NCBI RefSeq assembly: GCF_016925635.1
Contig: NZ_CP070490.1
Span: forward strand, 2,734,001 to 2,798,000
From: Lysinibacillus fusiformis
Lineage (GTDB): Bacteria > Bacillota > Bacilli > Bacillales_A > Planococcaceae
Direction: 5' to 3'
Length of the DNA stretch: 64,000 nt
The notes beneath the pieces were generated by a model. That model was not told the DNA's origin. It was given only the letters and a program-made list of their open reading frames with translations, and did not search any database. The translations under genes were made by a program, and so were the position numbers. This document shows, piece by piece, positions 44,156 to 54,037 of this stretch (position 1 is the stretch's first letter; the number at the start of each line of letters is the position of its first letter).

Positions 44156-44184
44156 GAAGAAAGCCTTGCGCTTTCTTCTTTTCT
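44156..44184 (+). terminator. Intrinsic terminator of the SDR gene
   Basis: GAAGAAAGC (44156-44164) pairs with GCTTTCTTC (44170-44178), with a T-rich tail. Confidence 0.82.
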
Positions 44185-44263
44185 ATTGTTTTTCTAAAAT
44201 TATAATAGACAGAAAATTCCTACAGATGTAGAATGAACGATATAGGGGGTGAAAAGTGGCGAA

Positions 44264-44710
44264 ATGTTGAACGAAAATTTTGCTGCATTGTTGTTACGAG
44301 TTATTCGAATTATTGTTCAAATTGGCATACTTACTATTTTCTATTATATGGGGGTAGGCATTGTTTCTTATTTGCACATTCCTCTTCCTGGAAGCGTCAT
44401 TGGATTACTGTTATTAGCACTTTCACTCAATTTTAAACTAATTAAGGTCGAATATATACAAGATGGAGCGGGCTTTTTAATTGGCATCTTAACGTTGTTT
44501 TTCATTCCAGCAACTGTAGGTGTTATTGATTACCCAGAACTCATGACAATCACTGGTCTGCTTATTATTTTAGCAGTTATTGTTAGTACGTTAATCTCTA
44601 TCTATGTTACAGGATTGCTGACACAACTCATTGAAAAAAGAGAAATAGCGAAAAAAGAAAGCTCGAAAACTACGGTGGAAGAAGGAAAGGGGGAGTTAAC
44701 TGTTGATTGA
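44264..44710 (+). CDS. lrgA: CidA/LrgA-family holin-like membrane protein
   Basis: About 148 residues with four membrane helices. The LrgA/CidA motif region LHIPLPGSVIGLLLL and the following LTLFFIPATVGVI are diagnostic. CidA/LrgA proteins work with CidB/LrgB partners in control of murein hydrolase activity and in transport of overflow metabolites such as pyruvate. I placed the start at ATG 44264; a GTG at 44249 lies within the GGGGGTG ribosome site. It overlaps lrgB by eight bases. Which of the Cid or Lrg types it represents cannot be settled. Confidence 0.85.
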   Translation: MLNENFAALLLRVIRIIVQIGILTIFYYMGVGIVSYLHIPLPGSVIGLLLLALSLNFKLIKVEYIQDGAGFLIGILTLFFIPATVGVIDYPELMTITGLLIILAVIVSTLISIYVTGLLTQLIEKREIAKKESSKTTVEEGKGELTVD

Positions 44711-45380
44711 AGTACTTGTTGTTCTTAGCACCATTATCCTATTCATTTTATTTACAAAGCTCTATCAACGATTTCCTCATCCTATCATGATTCCTTTGGT
44801 CACCACTACGATTGTCAGTGCAGTGATCTTACTTGTTTTTGATATTCCATATACAACTTATATGGAAGGTGGAGAATGGCTTCAGAAAATGCTTGGGCCA
44901 GCTGTTGTGGCACTTGCATATCCTCTCTATAATCAACGAGCCATTATTATGAAATATAAGTATTCTATTTTATCAGGGCTTTTAATCGGCATGATAACAG
45001 GCTTGGTAACCATTTTTGTGTTACTAAAATGGATTGGTGTAACATCTAGCTGGATGCTGACGGCCTTACCTAAATCGTTAACAACGCCTGTTGGGATGCA
45101 AGTGAGCGAAACGATTGGTGGCATTCCCCCTTTAACAGCTGTTTTTGTCATGATTGCGGGGTTTGTAGGGGCCATTATCGGACCATTAGTCATTAAGTAT
45201 GGCAAAATCGACTCTGCTGTTAGTAGAGGTGTGGCAGTAGGTAGTTCTTCACATGGCGTAGGTCTTGTAAAATTAAGAGAATATGGGGAACAGGAATTAT
45301 CAGTTGGTTCCTTATCGATGGGCTTAACGGCTATTATCGGAGCATTCTTCTGTCCTTTATTTGTATATTTATTTTTATAA
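44703..45380 (+). CDS. lrgB: CidB/LrgB-family membrane protein
   Basis: 225 residues with six to eight membrane helices. The family signature SVTTPVGMQ-like segment (PKSLTTPVGMQVSETIGG) and the end GSSSHGVGLVKLREYGEQELSVGSLSMG are typical (quoted in parts). It forms the membrane partner of the preceding gene. A TTG start follows GGGGGAG at good distance and overlaps lrgA. Recent work links these proteins to pyruvate uptake; in this organism the role is inferred. Confidence 0.87.
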   Translation: MIEVLVVLSTIILFILFTKLYQRFPHPIMIPLVTTTIVSAVILLVFDIPYTTYMEGGEWLQKMLGPAVVALAYPLYNQRAIIMKYKYSILSGLLIGMITGLVTIFVLLKWIGVTSSWMLTALPKSLTTPVGMQVSETIGGIPPLTAVFVMIAGFVGAIIGPLVIKYGKIDSAVSRGVAVGSSSHGVGLVKLREYGEQELSVGSLSMGLTAIIGAFFCPLFVYLFL

Positions 45381-45410
45381 TACAATTGTCGCTTCGTGTA
45401 AAAAGGAGTT

Positions 45411-45940
45411 GTTGAAAAAAGATGATGTCAACGGCAGAAAAAGCAACTTTGCAAGGTGAGGGGTTGATTTCCGTTCCGCCAGCGTCCTTTCCAGGGGGCG
45501 TCCGATGAACCGCTTCACTCACTTCCGTTCGCTCCAGGGTCTCCTCTGTGACGCTCAATCCCCTAGGAGTAACGCTGGCTCCACTCCAATCAACCATTCT
45601 GCAAAGTGTCTTTACTTTTTTTCATAGTAGCATAGCAATTAAATCGCCCATTATTTGTATTCTTAGAGGGGATAGGCTCTTATTTTCAATGTGGAGAAGT
45701 GATGCGTGACAACACCTCTTCATAAAGAGTAGTGAACACCTTCACTTTATTTGAAAACCTTTGCTAAAAAGTCAGTGGGTTGAAGTGGAAGGCTACTTGA
45801 CTCCCGTGGGATAGCGAGACAGGCAAAACTCTAAACGGAGCGGTAGCGGAGGAAGCGATTCGGCGCTCGCCCACAGGAAAGCAAGTAGCCTGCAACGGAA
45901 ATCCATTTCTACCTTTCAATTGACAGTTTTGTTTTTCAAC
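45411..45940 (-). repeat. Dispersed palindromic repeat element, copy C (inverted)
   Basis: A full 530-base copy on the minus strand. Reading from 45940 down it starts GTTGAAAAACAAAACTGTCAA and ends CATCATCTTTTTTCAAC at 45411, so the terminal inverted repeats extend about 21 bases with five mismatches. Both internal palindromes are complete. It begins three bases behind the T tract of the methyltransferase terminator. A 14-base duplication TAAAAAGGAGTTGT flanks it (45399-45412 and 45943-45956). Confidence 0.9.
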
Positions 45941-45943
45941 AAT

Positions 45944-45984
45944 AAAAAGGAGTTGTCTCAAAAACTATTTGAGACAACTCCTTT
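45944..45984 (-). terminator. Intrinsic terminator of the methyltransferase gene
   Basis: AAAGGAGTTGTCTCAAA pairs perfectly with TTTGAGACAACTCCTTT over 17 bp and is followed on the minus strand by T5. Its distal arm is part of the 14-base duplication around repeat copy C. Confidence 0.9.
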
Positions 45985-46579
45985 AGCTTTTTTCAATAAC
46001 CAATTGAATGGTATGGGCTAGTCCTGTGTGTAGCGTTCCTTCATGTCGAATCTGTTCACCTGTAAAAAAATGGATTATTTTATGTGTTTGACACCATTCC
46101 AGGACATTTAAAGGGTTATATAAAAAATCAAGCTGCTGTGGACCACCTGAGGCATACGGGAGTTGATAAATGGAATATAACTCCATCATGATTCGTCCTC
46201 CTGGTTTGACTGAATCGATAATTTTTTGTATAACAGTTCGTTGTTGCATGACTGGAAAATGTCCAAATACCATAATAGCTGCATCATATTTATTCACAGG
46301 AAGCTCATCCAGCAGTAAATCGGCTAGCACAGTTTGAACTGTAACATCGTGTTTCAATGCTAATTGTTCAGTTTTTTGAAGACCACTTTGTGCATAATCA
46401 TAGGCAGTGACAGTATGTCCCTCTGAGGCTAAAAAAGCAGCATTACGTCCTTCACCCTCTGCATAAGCAGCGATAGTAGGGTAATCCTTCAAATAATATA
46501 CATAATCTTGAATAAAGGCATTTGGATGTTCTCCATAGACATATTCTGTACTTTGAAAACGTTGATCCCATGTATTCAT
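45983..46579 (-). CDS. Class I SAM-dependent methyltransferase
   Basis: 198 residues with a Rossmann methyltransferase domain. The SAM-binding loop is AYAEGEGRNAAFLASEGH near residue 38, followed by VTAYDYAQ with the ribose-binding acid, and MVFGHFP as post-motif II. It resembles small TehB/UbiE-like methyltransferases that act on metalloids, thiols or small molecules; the substrate is not evident. It is monocistronic, with a terminator overlapping its stop. Confidence 0.82.
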   Translation of the reverse strand: MNTWDQRFQSTEYVYGEHPNAFIQDYVYYLKDYPTIAAYAEGEGRNAAFLASEGHTVTAYDYAQSGLQKTEQLALKHDVTVQTVLADLLLDELPVNKYDAAIMVFGHFPVMQQRTVIQKIIDSVKPGGRIMMELYSIYQLPYASGGPQQLDFLYNPLNVLEWCQTHKIIHFFTGEQIRHEGTLHTGLAHTIQLVIEKS

Positions 46580-46787
46580 TTAGCTCACTCCCTTTTCTTT
46601 ATTGTAGATAATAGTAGAGATATTGTAAAAGCAACTAATCGTTGTGAAAATGAAAAAAATTCTCACATAATATTCAATTACTATCTATTATGTAATGGAG
46701 AGAATAACCACAATTCACTCAGAACGAAAAGGTTTTTAGTGAGTATAATTTCCATATTCAGATCTACTCACTTCTATGTTTTATAAA

Positions 46788-46832
46788 TGAAAAAGCTAGC
46801 CCTTTTTATTGAAGAGCTAGCTTGGATTTTTT
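46788..46832. terminator. Intrinsic terminator of speA
   Basis: AAGCTAGC (46793-46800) pairs with GCTAGCTT (46816-46823), with T-rich sequence on both outer sides. Confidence 0.75.
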
Positions 46833-48300
46833 AGAAAATTGGCTTACGTTCTTTGATAACACGAATTGTTTTTAATGTTGTATCTTCTGGTCCTTGAACT
46901 GGTAAACCTGCTTCAATATTCATTTGAATATAATGAATATTTTCTTGTGTAATTATTTCCCCGGGAATAAAAATAGGAATTCCAGGAGGATATACCATAA
47001 TAAATTCTGCACAAATACAGTTATCTGCTTCTGCAAGAGGCACGACTTCTGTATCTGCATAAAAAGCATCACGTGGTGACATGGCAAGTGCTGGAATTTC
47101 TGGTACATTCACTACAGCCTCTGTTATAGCTGCTTCAGAATCAAATGCTTTTGACATACGAGTTAGTGCATTCACTAAAAGATTAATTTCCTTTTTTGTA
47201 TCTCCTAAAGTCACTAAACATAAGATATTATAAAGGTCTGACAATTCTACTTCAATATTTGCATTATGACGCAACCATTCCTCAGCTCGATGACCAGAAA
47301 TACCTAAATCTTTCACACTAATAAGAAGTTTTAATGGATCCATATCATAGGTCGCAGATGAGTGTAATTTTTCTTTACCTGCACATTTTAAATGCGGTAT
47401 TTGATTGATGCGTTTACGAGCATCCTTTGCTAAACGCAGTGCATCGTCGATTAAATCGTATCCATGAATGGCTAGCTGACGTCGAGCTGTGTCAAGCGAA
47501 GCAAGTAATGGATAGGATGTCGATGTAGTTGTTAACATAGAAAATACAGCTTGTACACGTTTTGCAGAAACAAGACCTTCACGTACATTTAAAATAGACG
47601 TTTGTGTCATGGAGCCACCAAGCTTGTGTACGCTTGTTGCTGCCATGTCAGCACCTGCTTCCATAGCTGAATATGGTAAGTCATCATGGAATTTTATGTG
47701 TACACCGTGTGCTTCATCTACTACTACCGGAATATTACGGTCATGAGCAATCTCAACAATACGTTTTAAATCAGCAGTAAAGCCAAAATATGTCGGATTA
47801 ATCACAAGTACTGCCTTTGTATCTGGATAAGCATTCAACGCTTTTTCAACAGCTTCTGGAGATATGCCATGCGAAATCCCATATTCGCTGTCGACTTCAG
47901 GATGAATAAAAATTGGAATGGCACCAGCGAATACGATCGCTGACATAATAGATTTATGAACATTCCGTGGCACTAGAATTTTATCACCTGGACCGACGAC
48001 GGTCAGAATCATCGTCATGATGGCGCCACTAGTACCTTGAACGGAAAAGAATGTATGATCAGCACCAAAGGCTTCAGCTGCTAGGTTTTGGGCTTCTTTT
48101 ATAGCACCCTTTGGTGAATGTAAATCGTCTAGTGGAGCAATATTAATTAAATCAATTGATAAAACGTTGTCGCCGACGAATTCTCGGAAAGCAGGATCCA
48201 TTCCTTGCCCTTTCTTATGGCCTGGAATATGGAACTGAATGGGATGTCTGTTCCGATGTTTTAGTAATACGTCGAACAATGGAGTCTCTAATTGTGACAA
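46831..48300 (-). CDS. speA: Arginine/lysine/ornithine decarboxylase (SpeA-like)
   Basis: About 489 residues, fold-type I PLP enzyme of the Orn/Lys/Arg decarboxylase family. The N-terminus ETPLFDVLLKHRNRHP followed by QFHIPGHKKGQGMDP is the family hallmark; the PLP Lys is in SVHKLGGSMTQTS; the C-terminus has the PPGIPIFIPGE segment. In B. subtilis the syntenic SpeA is an arginine decarboxylase that starts polyamine synthesis via agmatine. I chose TTG at 48300, eight bases after GAGGTGG, giving MSQLETPL as in SpeA, over a GTG at 48312 within that site. Confidence 0.9.
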   Translation of the reverse strand: MSQLETPLFDVLLKHRNRHPIQFHIPGHKKGQGMDPAFREFVGDNVLSIDLINIAPLDDLHSPKGAIKEAQNLAAEAFGADHTFFSVQGTSGAIMTMILTVVGPGDKILVPRNVHKSIMSAIVFAGAIPIFIHPEVDSEYGISHGISPEAVEKALNAYPDTKAVLVINPTYFGFTADLKRIVEIAHDRNIPVVVDEAHGVHIKFHDDLPYSAMEAGADMAATSVHKLGGSMTQTSILNVREGLVSAKRVQAVFSMLTTTSTSYPLLASLDTARRQLAIHGYDLIDDALRLAKDARKRINQIPHLKCAGKEKLHSSATYDMDPLKLLISVKDLGISGHRAEEWLRHNANIEVELSDLYNILCLVTLGDTKKEINLLVNALTRMSKAFDSEAAITEAVVNVPEIPALAMSPRDAFYADTEVVPLAEADNCICAEFIMVYPPGIPIFIPGEIITQENIHYIQMNIEAGLPVQGPEDTTLKTIRVIKERKPIF

Positions 48301-48445
48301 CGCAGGTACCACCTCACTTTATAATATCTAAGAAAACAAATGAATTATAGCACCTAACGACACGAAAAAATAGGCTTTTCCTAAAAAATAAAAGGATTTT
48401 TTTCAGGATATCGAGAAAATAGTATTGAACGAAAGGGGAGGTACT

Positions 48446-49405
48446 ATGAATTGGAATACACGGGTGACGGATCTTTTACAGGTTAAATACCCAATTATTC
48501 AAGGAGGATTGGCTTATTTAGCCTACGCTGATTTAGCAGCAGCTGTGTCGAATGCTGGTGGTCTAGGTCAAATAACGGCCATGAGTTTACGAGATCCCGA
48601 TTTGTTACGAGCAGAGATCCATAAAGTACGAACATTGACTGATAAACCATTTGGTGTGAATTTTGCGATTGGTATGCATGGTACAGGCTATGAGGATATG
48701 GTGCGTGTTGCTGTCGAAGAAAAAGTTCCTGTTGTAACAATGACGGGAGGAAATCCAGCACCTATATTTGATTTGCTGGCAGACACGGACATAAAAAAAT
48801 TAGTCCTTGTAGCTGCTCGTAGACAAGCTCAAAAGGCTGAGCAGCTAGGAGCAGATGCTGTGATGGTTGTGGGTCAAGAGGGCGGCGGTCATTTGGGACG
48901 TGATGATGTAGGTACAATGGTACTTGTTCCTCAAGTAGCTGATAGTGTGAAAATTCCTGTCATTGCTTCTGGAGGAATTGGCGATGGTCGGGGCTGGATG
49001 GCGGCTCACGCGCTGGGAGCTGAAGGCATTGAAATGGGCACTCGTTTTATAGCAACACGAGAATGTGTCGATGCTTCAGAGGCTTATAAAGAGGCGCTAC
49101 TTGCAAGCACGGAGGCCGATACAACTATTATTAAGCGTTCTATTGGTGCACCAGCTCGAGCTTTACGCAATGAATTTACGGCTAAGATTTTAGAAATTGA
49201 AGAAAAAACACCAACATATGAGGCGTTGAAAGAATATATAGGTGGTTCAGCCAACAAGCGTTTTATTTATGACGGTGATAAGAATCAGGGCTTTGGCTGG
49301 GCTGGGCAGGTAACAGGAATGATTCACGATATCCCAACCGTTGAAGACCTCATCAAGCGAATGGTTGCAGAAGCTGAAAGTATACGGTTAAAATGGGGGC
49401 AATAA
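48446..49405 (+). CDS. Nitronate monooxygenase-like flavoprotein
   Basis: About 319 residues, a TIM-barrel FMN enzyme. It starts with TRVTDLLQVKYPIIQGGLAY, has EGGGHLGRDDVGTMVL with the conserved His-Leu-Gly region and the FMN phosphate loop IASGGIGDGRG. The family includes nitronate monooxygenases (detoxifying propionate-3-nitronate and alkyl nitronates) and FabK-type enoyl-ACP reductases; a lone gene without fatty acid synthesis neighbours favours the former. The ATG at 48446 follows GGGGAGG. It is not in the B. subtilis order at this spot. Confidence 0.85.
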   Translation: MNWNTRVTDLLQVKYPIIQGGLAYLAYADLAAAVSNAGGLGQITAMSLRDPDLLRAEIHKVRTLTDKPFGVNFAIGMHGTGYEDMVRVAVEEKVPVVTMTGGNPAPIFDLLADTDIKKLVLVAARRQAQKAEQLGADAVMVVGQEGGGHLGRDDVGTMVLVPQVADSVKIPVIASGGIGDGRGWMAAHALGAEGIEMGTRFIATRECVDASEAYKEALLASTEADTTIIKRSIGAPARALRNEFTAKILEIEEKTPTYEALKEYIGGSANKRFIYDGDKNQGFGWAGQVTGMIHDIPTVEDLIKRMVAEAESIRLKWGQ

Positions 49406-49425
49406 CGTAAAGGTGGTTTTGTCGA

Positions 49426-49713
49426 ATGGAATATTCTTATCCGTTTTCAACTGATTGGTCCACAGAGGAGATTGTGGATGTTGTTCAATTCTTCGAGGGG
49501 ATTGAGAAAGCTTATGAAAAGGGCATCAAGCGTGAAGTCATGCTGGCTAAATATCGACGCTTTAAAGAGATTGTGCCTTCCCAAGCACAGGAAAAGTCAA
49601 TATTTCGTGAATTTGAAGAGGCAAGTGGATATATTAGCTATCCTGTCGTAAAGCAAACAAAGGAAGCCGAAGATGGGATGATCATAAAAGTTGCCCCTAG
49701 AAACGGTCGATAA
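49426..49713 (+). CDS. yktA: UPF0223 family protein YktA
   Basis: 95 residues, cytosolic and helical. It begins [20 protein letters not shown] and has [22 protein letters not shown], matching the small UPF0223 family. The function is unknown. Position after speA and before yktB matches B. subtilis. It lies 20 bases behind the nitronate monooxygenase-like gene and ahead of a terminator, so the two may be co-transcribed. Confidence 0.9.
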   Translation: MEYSYPFSTDWSTEEIVDVVQFFEGIEKAYEKGIKREVMLAKYRRFKEIVPSQAQEKSIFREFEEASGYISYPVVKQTKEAEDGMIIKVAPRNGR

Positions 49714-49756
49714 AAAAGTGGATGTGAGGTCAACTCACATCCACTTTTTATTTTTT
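49712..49756 (+). terminator. Intrinsic terminator after yktA
   Basis: AAAAAGTGGATGTGAG pairs with CTCACATCCACTTTTT across a five-base loop, followed by more T. Confidence 0.9.
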
Positions 49757-49837
49757 TGTGTTAAAAAACGACATTTTGCATAAACTACATCAATAAAAAA
49801 CTTTATAAGGTGAACTTAACCACATTTTTTAGTGGGG

Positions 49838-50464
49838 CTATTTTCCAACAATAACGTTGTAAAGAGGAAGTAAGCTGTTAAATGTGTCTTCTGTTAATTG
49901 TTGTAATTCACTTGCTGTTAGTTTTGTTGCTTGCTCTTTTTGAATGTGACGGCCAATTAAGAACTCACCCTTTTTGACATCTCGTAAGCGGATAAGCAGG
50001 TCTTCAAGCTTGTCTTCTTTTGCATCTCCGAGAGAAATGGCCTCTGGGGACATATGGTCTCCTGACACAATAAAATCATCTGGAAGCTGCTCAATTAAAG
50101 GTTTATGAGCTAGTAAACGCTCAGCCATAACATTTTTTTGTGGCGCTTCATAAATAATAGCTAAAACGATGAATAAATGTGTGTGCCATAGACCAATCTG
50201 AAAGTGAGGCAATGATTTATAACCTCTTTTATAGGGAGCGAAGGCAACCCAGCTATCTTTTGGCGGGTTAACAGTTCTTCGAGCATGTTTAGCAACATGT
50301 GGGAAGAATTCTTCACCTAAATGGCTGGAGAAATATGCAGAAAAATCTTCTCCTAGCTGATTAAATTTTGGACGTACATCCACATTTAAAGCATCCATTC
50401 TTTGTTCTAAACCGTCTATTGTAAAAACCTTAAAATCTTTGTTTGTCCACTTTATTTTTGGCAA
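49838..50464 (-). CDS. yktB: UPF0637 family protein YktB
   Basis: 208 residues, soluble. KWTNKDFKVFTIDGLEQRM at the start and HARRTVNPPKDSWVAFAPYK in the middle match the DUF1054/UPF0637 family of Firmicutes, whose function is not established. It is single and divergent from the ykzI homolog, as in B. subtilis. Confidence 0.9.
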   Translation of the reverse strand: MPKIKWTNKDFKVFTIDGLEQRMDALNVDVRPKFNQLGEDFSAYFSSHLGEEFFPHVAKHARRTVNPPKDSWVAFAPYKRGYKSLPHFQIGLWHTHLFIVLAIIYEAPQKNVMAERLLAHKPLIEQLPDDFIVSGDHMSPEAISLGDAKEDKLEDLLIRLRDVKKGEFLIGRHIQKEQATKLTASELQQLTEDTFNSLLPLYNVIVGK

Positions 50465-50589
50465 TTTTATTTTACTCCTTTCGTTTTATAAGGTTTATTT
50501 TACGCTGAATTTGGGAAAAAATCTTATAACAAGAACTTTATCAAATTAGAAAAGTTTTTGTGAAAAAATTAAAAAAAGGAAGTGTTTTT

Positions 50590-50787
50590 ATGAAACCGAT
50601 CGTAAAAATTATACGTAAAGTTGACATTGAAAAGCAATATGAGCATATTTTACAATTAGAATTAGATTATGAATTAGCTTCACTCTTTGCAGCAATGAAT
50701 GAAAAAAATGACACTGAAATTGAAAAAAGTAAAAAACGTCTGGCAGAAATTCAGATGGAACTTGAAAGTTTTCACGCCTATGCGTAA
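50590..50787 (+). CDS. ykzI: Small helical protein YkzI-like
   Basis: 65 residues, mostly charged helix with a likely coiled coil (AAMNEKNDTEIEKSKKRLAE). ATG 50590 follows AAAAAAGGAAG by a suitable gap; the longer frame from 50560 lacks a ribosome site. Identification as YkzI rests on position between yktB and suhB and on size, so it is moderate. Function unknown. Confidence 0.75.
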   Translation: MKPIVKIIRKVDIEKQYEHILQLELDYELASLFAAMNEKNDTEIEKSKKRLAEIQMELESFHAYA

Positions 50788-50810
50788 TCAAAATCTAATA
50801 CCCATTTAAA

Positions 50811-50851
50811 AAATCACTTGCTGAATATTCCGACAGCAGGTGATTTTTATT
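50811..50851 (+). terminator. Intrinsic terminator after ykzI
   Basis: AAATCACTTGCTG pairs with CAGCAGGTGATTT over 13 bp (one G-T pair) with a T tail. Confidence 0.88.
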
Positions 50852-51001
50852 GTGACAAAGGGTAAAATAGAAATTATATCATAAGGTAGTACTAGGTTTT
50901 ATATAGCAAAAAAGTTATGAAGTAGTGGGAAAAGGTATCATGGACATACGGGAGCGAGAAATATAGAAGGCCTTTTCTTATATTCGAAGGGTGGGTTATT
51001 A

Positions 51002-51796
51002 GTGGATTTACAACAAATTGATGAATTTGCAAAAGATATCATTTTTGAAGCTGGGAGACGTATTCGAGAGGCTTTTTCGTATAATCTAGTTATTGAGACA
51101 AAATCAGGTGCAAATGACCTTGTTACCAATATTGATCGAGAGACTGAATTATTTTTTATTGAGCAAATTAAAGCTTTTGATCCAACCCACAAAATCTTAG
51201 GGGAAGAAGGAATGGGCGAGCAGGTTAAATCGCTTGATGGTGTAGTTTGGATTATTGATCCGATTGATGGCACGATGAATTTCGTCAAACAGCATCGTCA
51301 TTTTATGATTTCGATAGGTATTTTTGTAAATGGCGTAGGAAAGTTAGGTTACATATTTGATGTCATGCGAGAGGATTTGTTTAATGCCATCGAAGGTCAA
51401 GGAGCATGGTATAATGATTCACCATTGCGTAAACTACAGTCTGTTACAATGGAGGAGTCTGTTATTGGGATTAATGCACATTGGGTAGCACCTAATCGAC
51501 ATATTCACCATGAAAAGGTGATAGATATGGTTCGTAAAGTTCGAGGTACACGGTCCTACGGCTCAGCAGCAATGGAAATTGCATTTGTGGTTAGTGGTAA
51601 ATTAGATGCCTATGTCTCTATGCGTTTAGCACCATGGGATATTGCAGGGGGTACCATCATTGCTCAGGAAGTTGGAGCAGTTGCTACAAATTTACATGGT
51701 GAGGGCTTTGATTTCCTTCATCAGGATACGTTTATTATCGCCAATCCGGCTATTCATAAAGAATTATTAGAAAAATATATAGTGCCGTATGAATAA
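51002..51796 (+). CDS. suhB: Inositol monophosphatase family protein (SuhB/YktC)
   Basis: 264 residues. The metal-binding motifs are all present: ILGEEGMGE, WIIDPIDGTMNFV and WDIAGGTIIAQEVGA. These enzymes are Mg-dependent, Li-sensitive phosphatases of inositol phosphate and related small phosphates, including NADP and fructose 1,6-bisphosphate in some members. Start is GTG after AAGGGTGGG. The place before ylaF and typA matches B. subtilis yktC. Confidence 0.92.
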   Translation: MDLQQIDEFAKDIIFEAGRRIREAFSYNLVIETKSGANDLVTNIDRETELFFIEQIKAFDPTHKILGEEGMGEQVKSLDGVVWIIDPIDGTMNFVKQHRHFMISIGIFVNGVGKLGYIFDVMREDLFNAIEGQGAWYNDSPLRKLQSVTMEESVIGINAHWVAPNRHIHHEKVIDMVRKVRGTRSYGSAAMEIAFVVSGKLDAYVSMRLAPWDIAGGTIIAQEVGAVATNLHGEGFDFLHQDTFIIANPAIHKELLEKYIVPYE

Positions 51797-51832
51797 AAAG
51801 GAGCCGTCTATTTACTAGACAGCTCCTTTTTA
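51794..51832. terminator. Bidirectional intrinsic terminator
   Basis: AAAAAGGAGC-CGTCTA pairs with TAGAC-AGCTCCTTTTT. It serves suhB and the convergent ylaF homolog. Confidence 0.88.
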
Positions 51833-51838
51833 TGTTGC

Positions 51839-52024
51839 TTAAAGTAATCCTTGCGCACGTAGTTTACGCTTCATTTTAAAGGCTGTCATGAAAATGACAC
51901 AAGTAGCCACAATACCAGCTATTGCACCAAATACACTACTAGCTGCAACAGAGTAACCGATAGCACACATTGCTAATACAGCAGCTAATGCGTAGATGGC
52001 CATTACAATTTTTGCACGATTCAT
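51839..52024 (-). CDS. ylaF: Small membrane protein YlaF-like
   Basis: 61 residues with two hydrophobic helices (about residues 5-25 and 28-48) and a basic C-terminal tail KMKRKLRAQG. It matches the position of ylaF just upstream of, and divergent from, typA. Function unknown. Confidence 0.8.
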   Translation of the reverse strand: MNRAKIVMAIYALAAVLAMCAIGYSVAASSVFGAIAGIVATCVIFMTAFKMKRKLRAQGLL

Positions 52025-52116
52025 AGCCTAGCCTCCTATATAAAAAATTTGTCGATCAAATATATTTTTTAGAATGATGGAAATTCTAATAAGGACATTT
52101 CTATCCTTCTTGTGCT

Positions 52117-52122
52117 ATAATA
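52117..52122 (+). promoter_or_regulatory. Extended -10 element of the typA promoter
   Basis: TGC-TATAAT, perfect -10 with TG extension, about 40 bases before the typA start. The -35 region is weak. Confidence 0.5.
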
Positions 52123-52162
52123 TCACAGTTAAACATTCGAAAAAAGAATATGGAGTGGAATA

Positions 52163-54007
52163 ATGACAAACTTACGTCAAGATCTTCGCAATATCGCAAT
52201 TATCGCCCACGTTGACCATGGTAAAACTACCTTAGTCGACCAATTACTAAAACAATCAGGTACATTCCGTTCAAACGAACGTGTTGAAGAACGTGCAATG
52301 GACTCTAATGATATTGAACGCGAACGTGGTATTACGATTTTAGCTAAAAATACAGCAGTAAACTATGAGGGAACTCGTATCAACATCCTTGATACGCCTG
52401 GACACGCTGACTTCGGTGGTGAGGTAGAACGTATTTTAAAAATGGTAGACGGCGTTTTACTAGTTGTCGATGCGTATGAAGGTTGTATGCCTCAAACACG
52501 TTTCGTATTGAAAAAAGCATTGGAACAACGTCTAACACCAATCGTTGTTGTTAATAAAGTAGACAAAGATTCAGCTCGTCCACTAGAAGTAGTAGATGAA
52601 GTGCTTGAATTATTTATCGAGCTAGGTGCAGATGATGATCAATTAGACTTCCCTGTAGTTTATGCTTCAGGTGTAAATGGTACAGCTTCTTTGGATGCGG
52701 ATCCGTCTAAACAAGAAGAAAATATGAAATGTCTATTCGAAAAAATTATCGAAGCTATTCCAGCACCAGTTGATAACTCAGAAGACCCATTACAATTCCA
52801 AGTAGCTCTACTTGACTATAATGACTTCGTTGGACGTATCGGAATTGGTCGTGTATTCCGTGGAACAATTTCTGTAGGTCAACAAGTTGCCCTAATGAAA
52901 TTAGACGGTACAGTGAAAAACTTCCGTGTAACGAAAATCTTTGGTTTCTTCGGTTTAAAACGTGAAGAAGTAGAGACAGCAAAAGCTGGTGATTTAATCG
53001 CCGTTTCAGGTATGGAAGATATCAACGTTGGTGAAACAGTTTGTCCTGTTGAGCACCAAGAAGCGCTTACACCATTACGTATCGATGAGCCAACTTTACA
53101 AATGACGTTTTTAGTAAACAATTCTCCATTCGCAGGTCGTGAAGGGAAATGGGTTACTTCTCGTAAAGTAGAAGAGCGTTTACGTGCGCAATTACAAACG
53201 GACGTATCTTTACGTGTTGAAGATACGGATTCTCCAGATGCTTGGACAGTTTCAGGTCGTGGTGAGCTTCACCTATCAATTCTTATCGAAAATATGCGTC
53301 GTGAAGGTTTCGAATTACAAGTATCTAAACCGCAAGTAATCGTGCGTGAAATCGACGGTGTAAAATGTGAACCATTCGAACGCGTTCAAATCGATGTTCC
53401 AGAAGAAAATGTTGGTTCAATTATTGAATCGATTGGTACACGTAAAGGTGAAATGCTTGATATGGTGAACAACGGCAGTGGTCAAGTTCGTTTAACGTTC
53501 TTAGTACCAGCGCGTGGTTTGATCGGTTATACGACTGAATTCATGTCTATGACAAAAGGTTTCGGTATCATCAATCATACGTTTGATTGCTACCAACCAT
53601 TACTACCAGGTAAAATTGGTGGACGTCACCAAGGTGTACTAGTTTCAATGGAAACTGGTAAATCAACAACTTATGGGATGATGCAAATTGAAGACCGTGG
53701 TACACTGTTCTTAGAGCCAGGTACAGATATTTACGAAGGTATGATCGTTGGAGAAAATACTCGTGACGCTGATATCACTGTAAACATCACAAAAATGAAA
53801 CAAAAAACAAACATCCGTTCAGCAAATAAAGACCAAACGAATGTTATTAAAAAACCACGTATTTTATCTTTAGAAGAAGCGCTTGAATACCTAGGTGATG
53901 ATGAGTACTTAGAAATCACACCGGAATCTATTCGTCTGCGTAAAAAAATTCTTGATAAAAATGAACGTGAGAAAGCAGCGAAAAAATTACGTAACGCAGA
54001 ACAATAA
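52163..54007 (+). CDS. typA: Translational GTPase TypA/BipA
   Basis: 614 residues, full length. G domain motifs: [10 protein letters not shown] (G1), RGITI (G2), [10 protein letters not shown] (G3), NKVDKDSA (G4), followed by domain II, two EF-G-like domains III and V and the TypA-specific C-terminal domain. It binds the ribosome and assists 50S assembly and growth at low temperature. Its position between ylaF and ylaH matches B. subtilis. Confidence 0.97.
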   Translation: MTNLRQDLRNIAIIAHVDHGKTTLVDQLLKQSGTFRSNERVEERAMDSNDIERERGITILAKNTAVNYEGTRINILDTPGHADFGGEVERILKMVDGVLLVVDAYEGCMPQTRFVLKKALEQRLTPIVVVNKVDKDSARPLEVVDEVLELFIELGADDDQLDFPVVYASGVNGTASLDADPSKQEENMKCLFEKIIEAIPAPVDNSEDPLQFQVALLDYNDFVGRIGIGRVFRGTISVGQQVALMKLDGTVKNFRVTKIFGFFGLKREEVETAKAGDLIAVSGMEDINVGETVCPVEHQEALTPLRIDEPTLQMTFLVNNSPFAGREGKWVTSRKVEERLRAQLQTDVSLRVEDTDSPDAWTVSGRGELHLSILIENMRREGFELQVSKPQVIVREIDGVKCEPFERVQIDVPEENVGSIIESIGTRKGEMLDMVNNGSGQVRLTFLVPARGLIGYTTEFMSMTKGFGIINHTFDCYQPLLPGKIGGRHQGVLVSMETGKSTTYGMMQIEDRGTLFLEPGTDIYEGMIVGENTRDADITVNITKMKQKTNIRSANKDQTNVIKKPRILSLEEALEYLGDDEYLEITPESIRLRKKILDKNEREKAAKKLRNAEQ

Positions 54008-54037
54008 TTTTCCGCTGACATGAAAGGAAGAGGAGTC

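Noticed and set aside
44233..44436. Plus-strand frame overlapping the start of the lrgA-like gene
   Set aside because: It overlaps a well-supported membrane protein gene and has no ribosome site.
45334..45597. Open frame across repeat copy C, and similar frames at 11144-11338 and 42788-43051
   Set aside because: Different copies use different frames and starts, so the frames are by-products of the repeat.
48313..48445. Possible T-box or riboswitch between speA and the nitronate monooxygenase-like gene
   Set aside because: No T-box sequence, anti-terminator or terminator pair is visible in this short divergent region.
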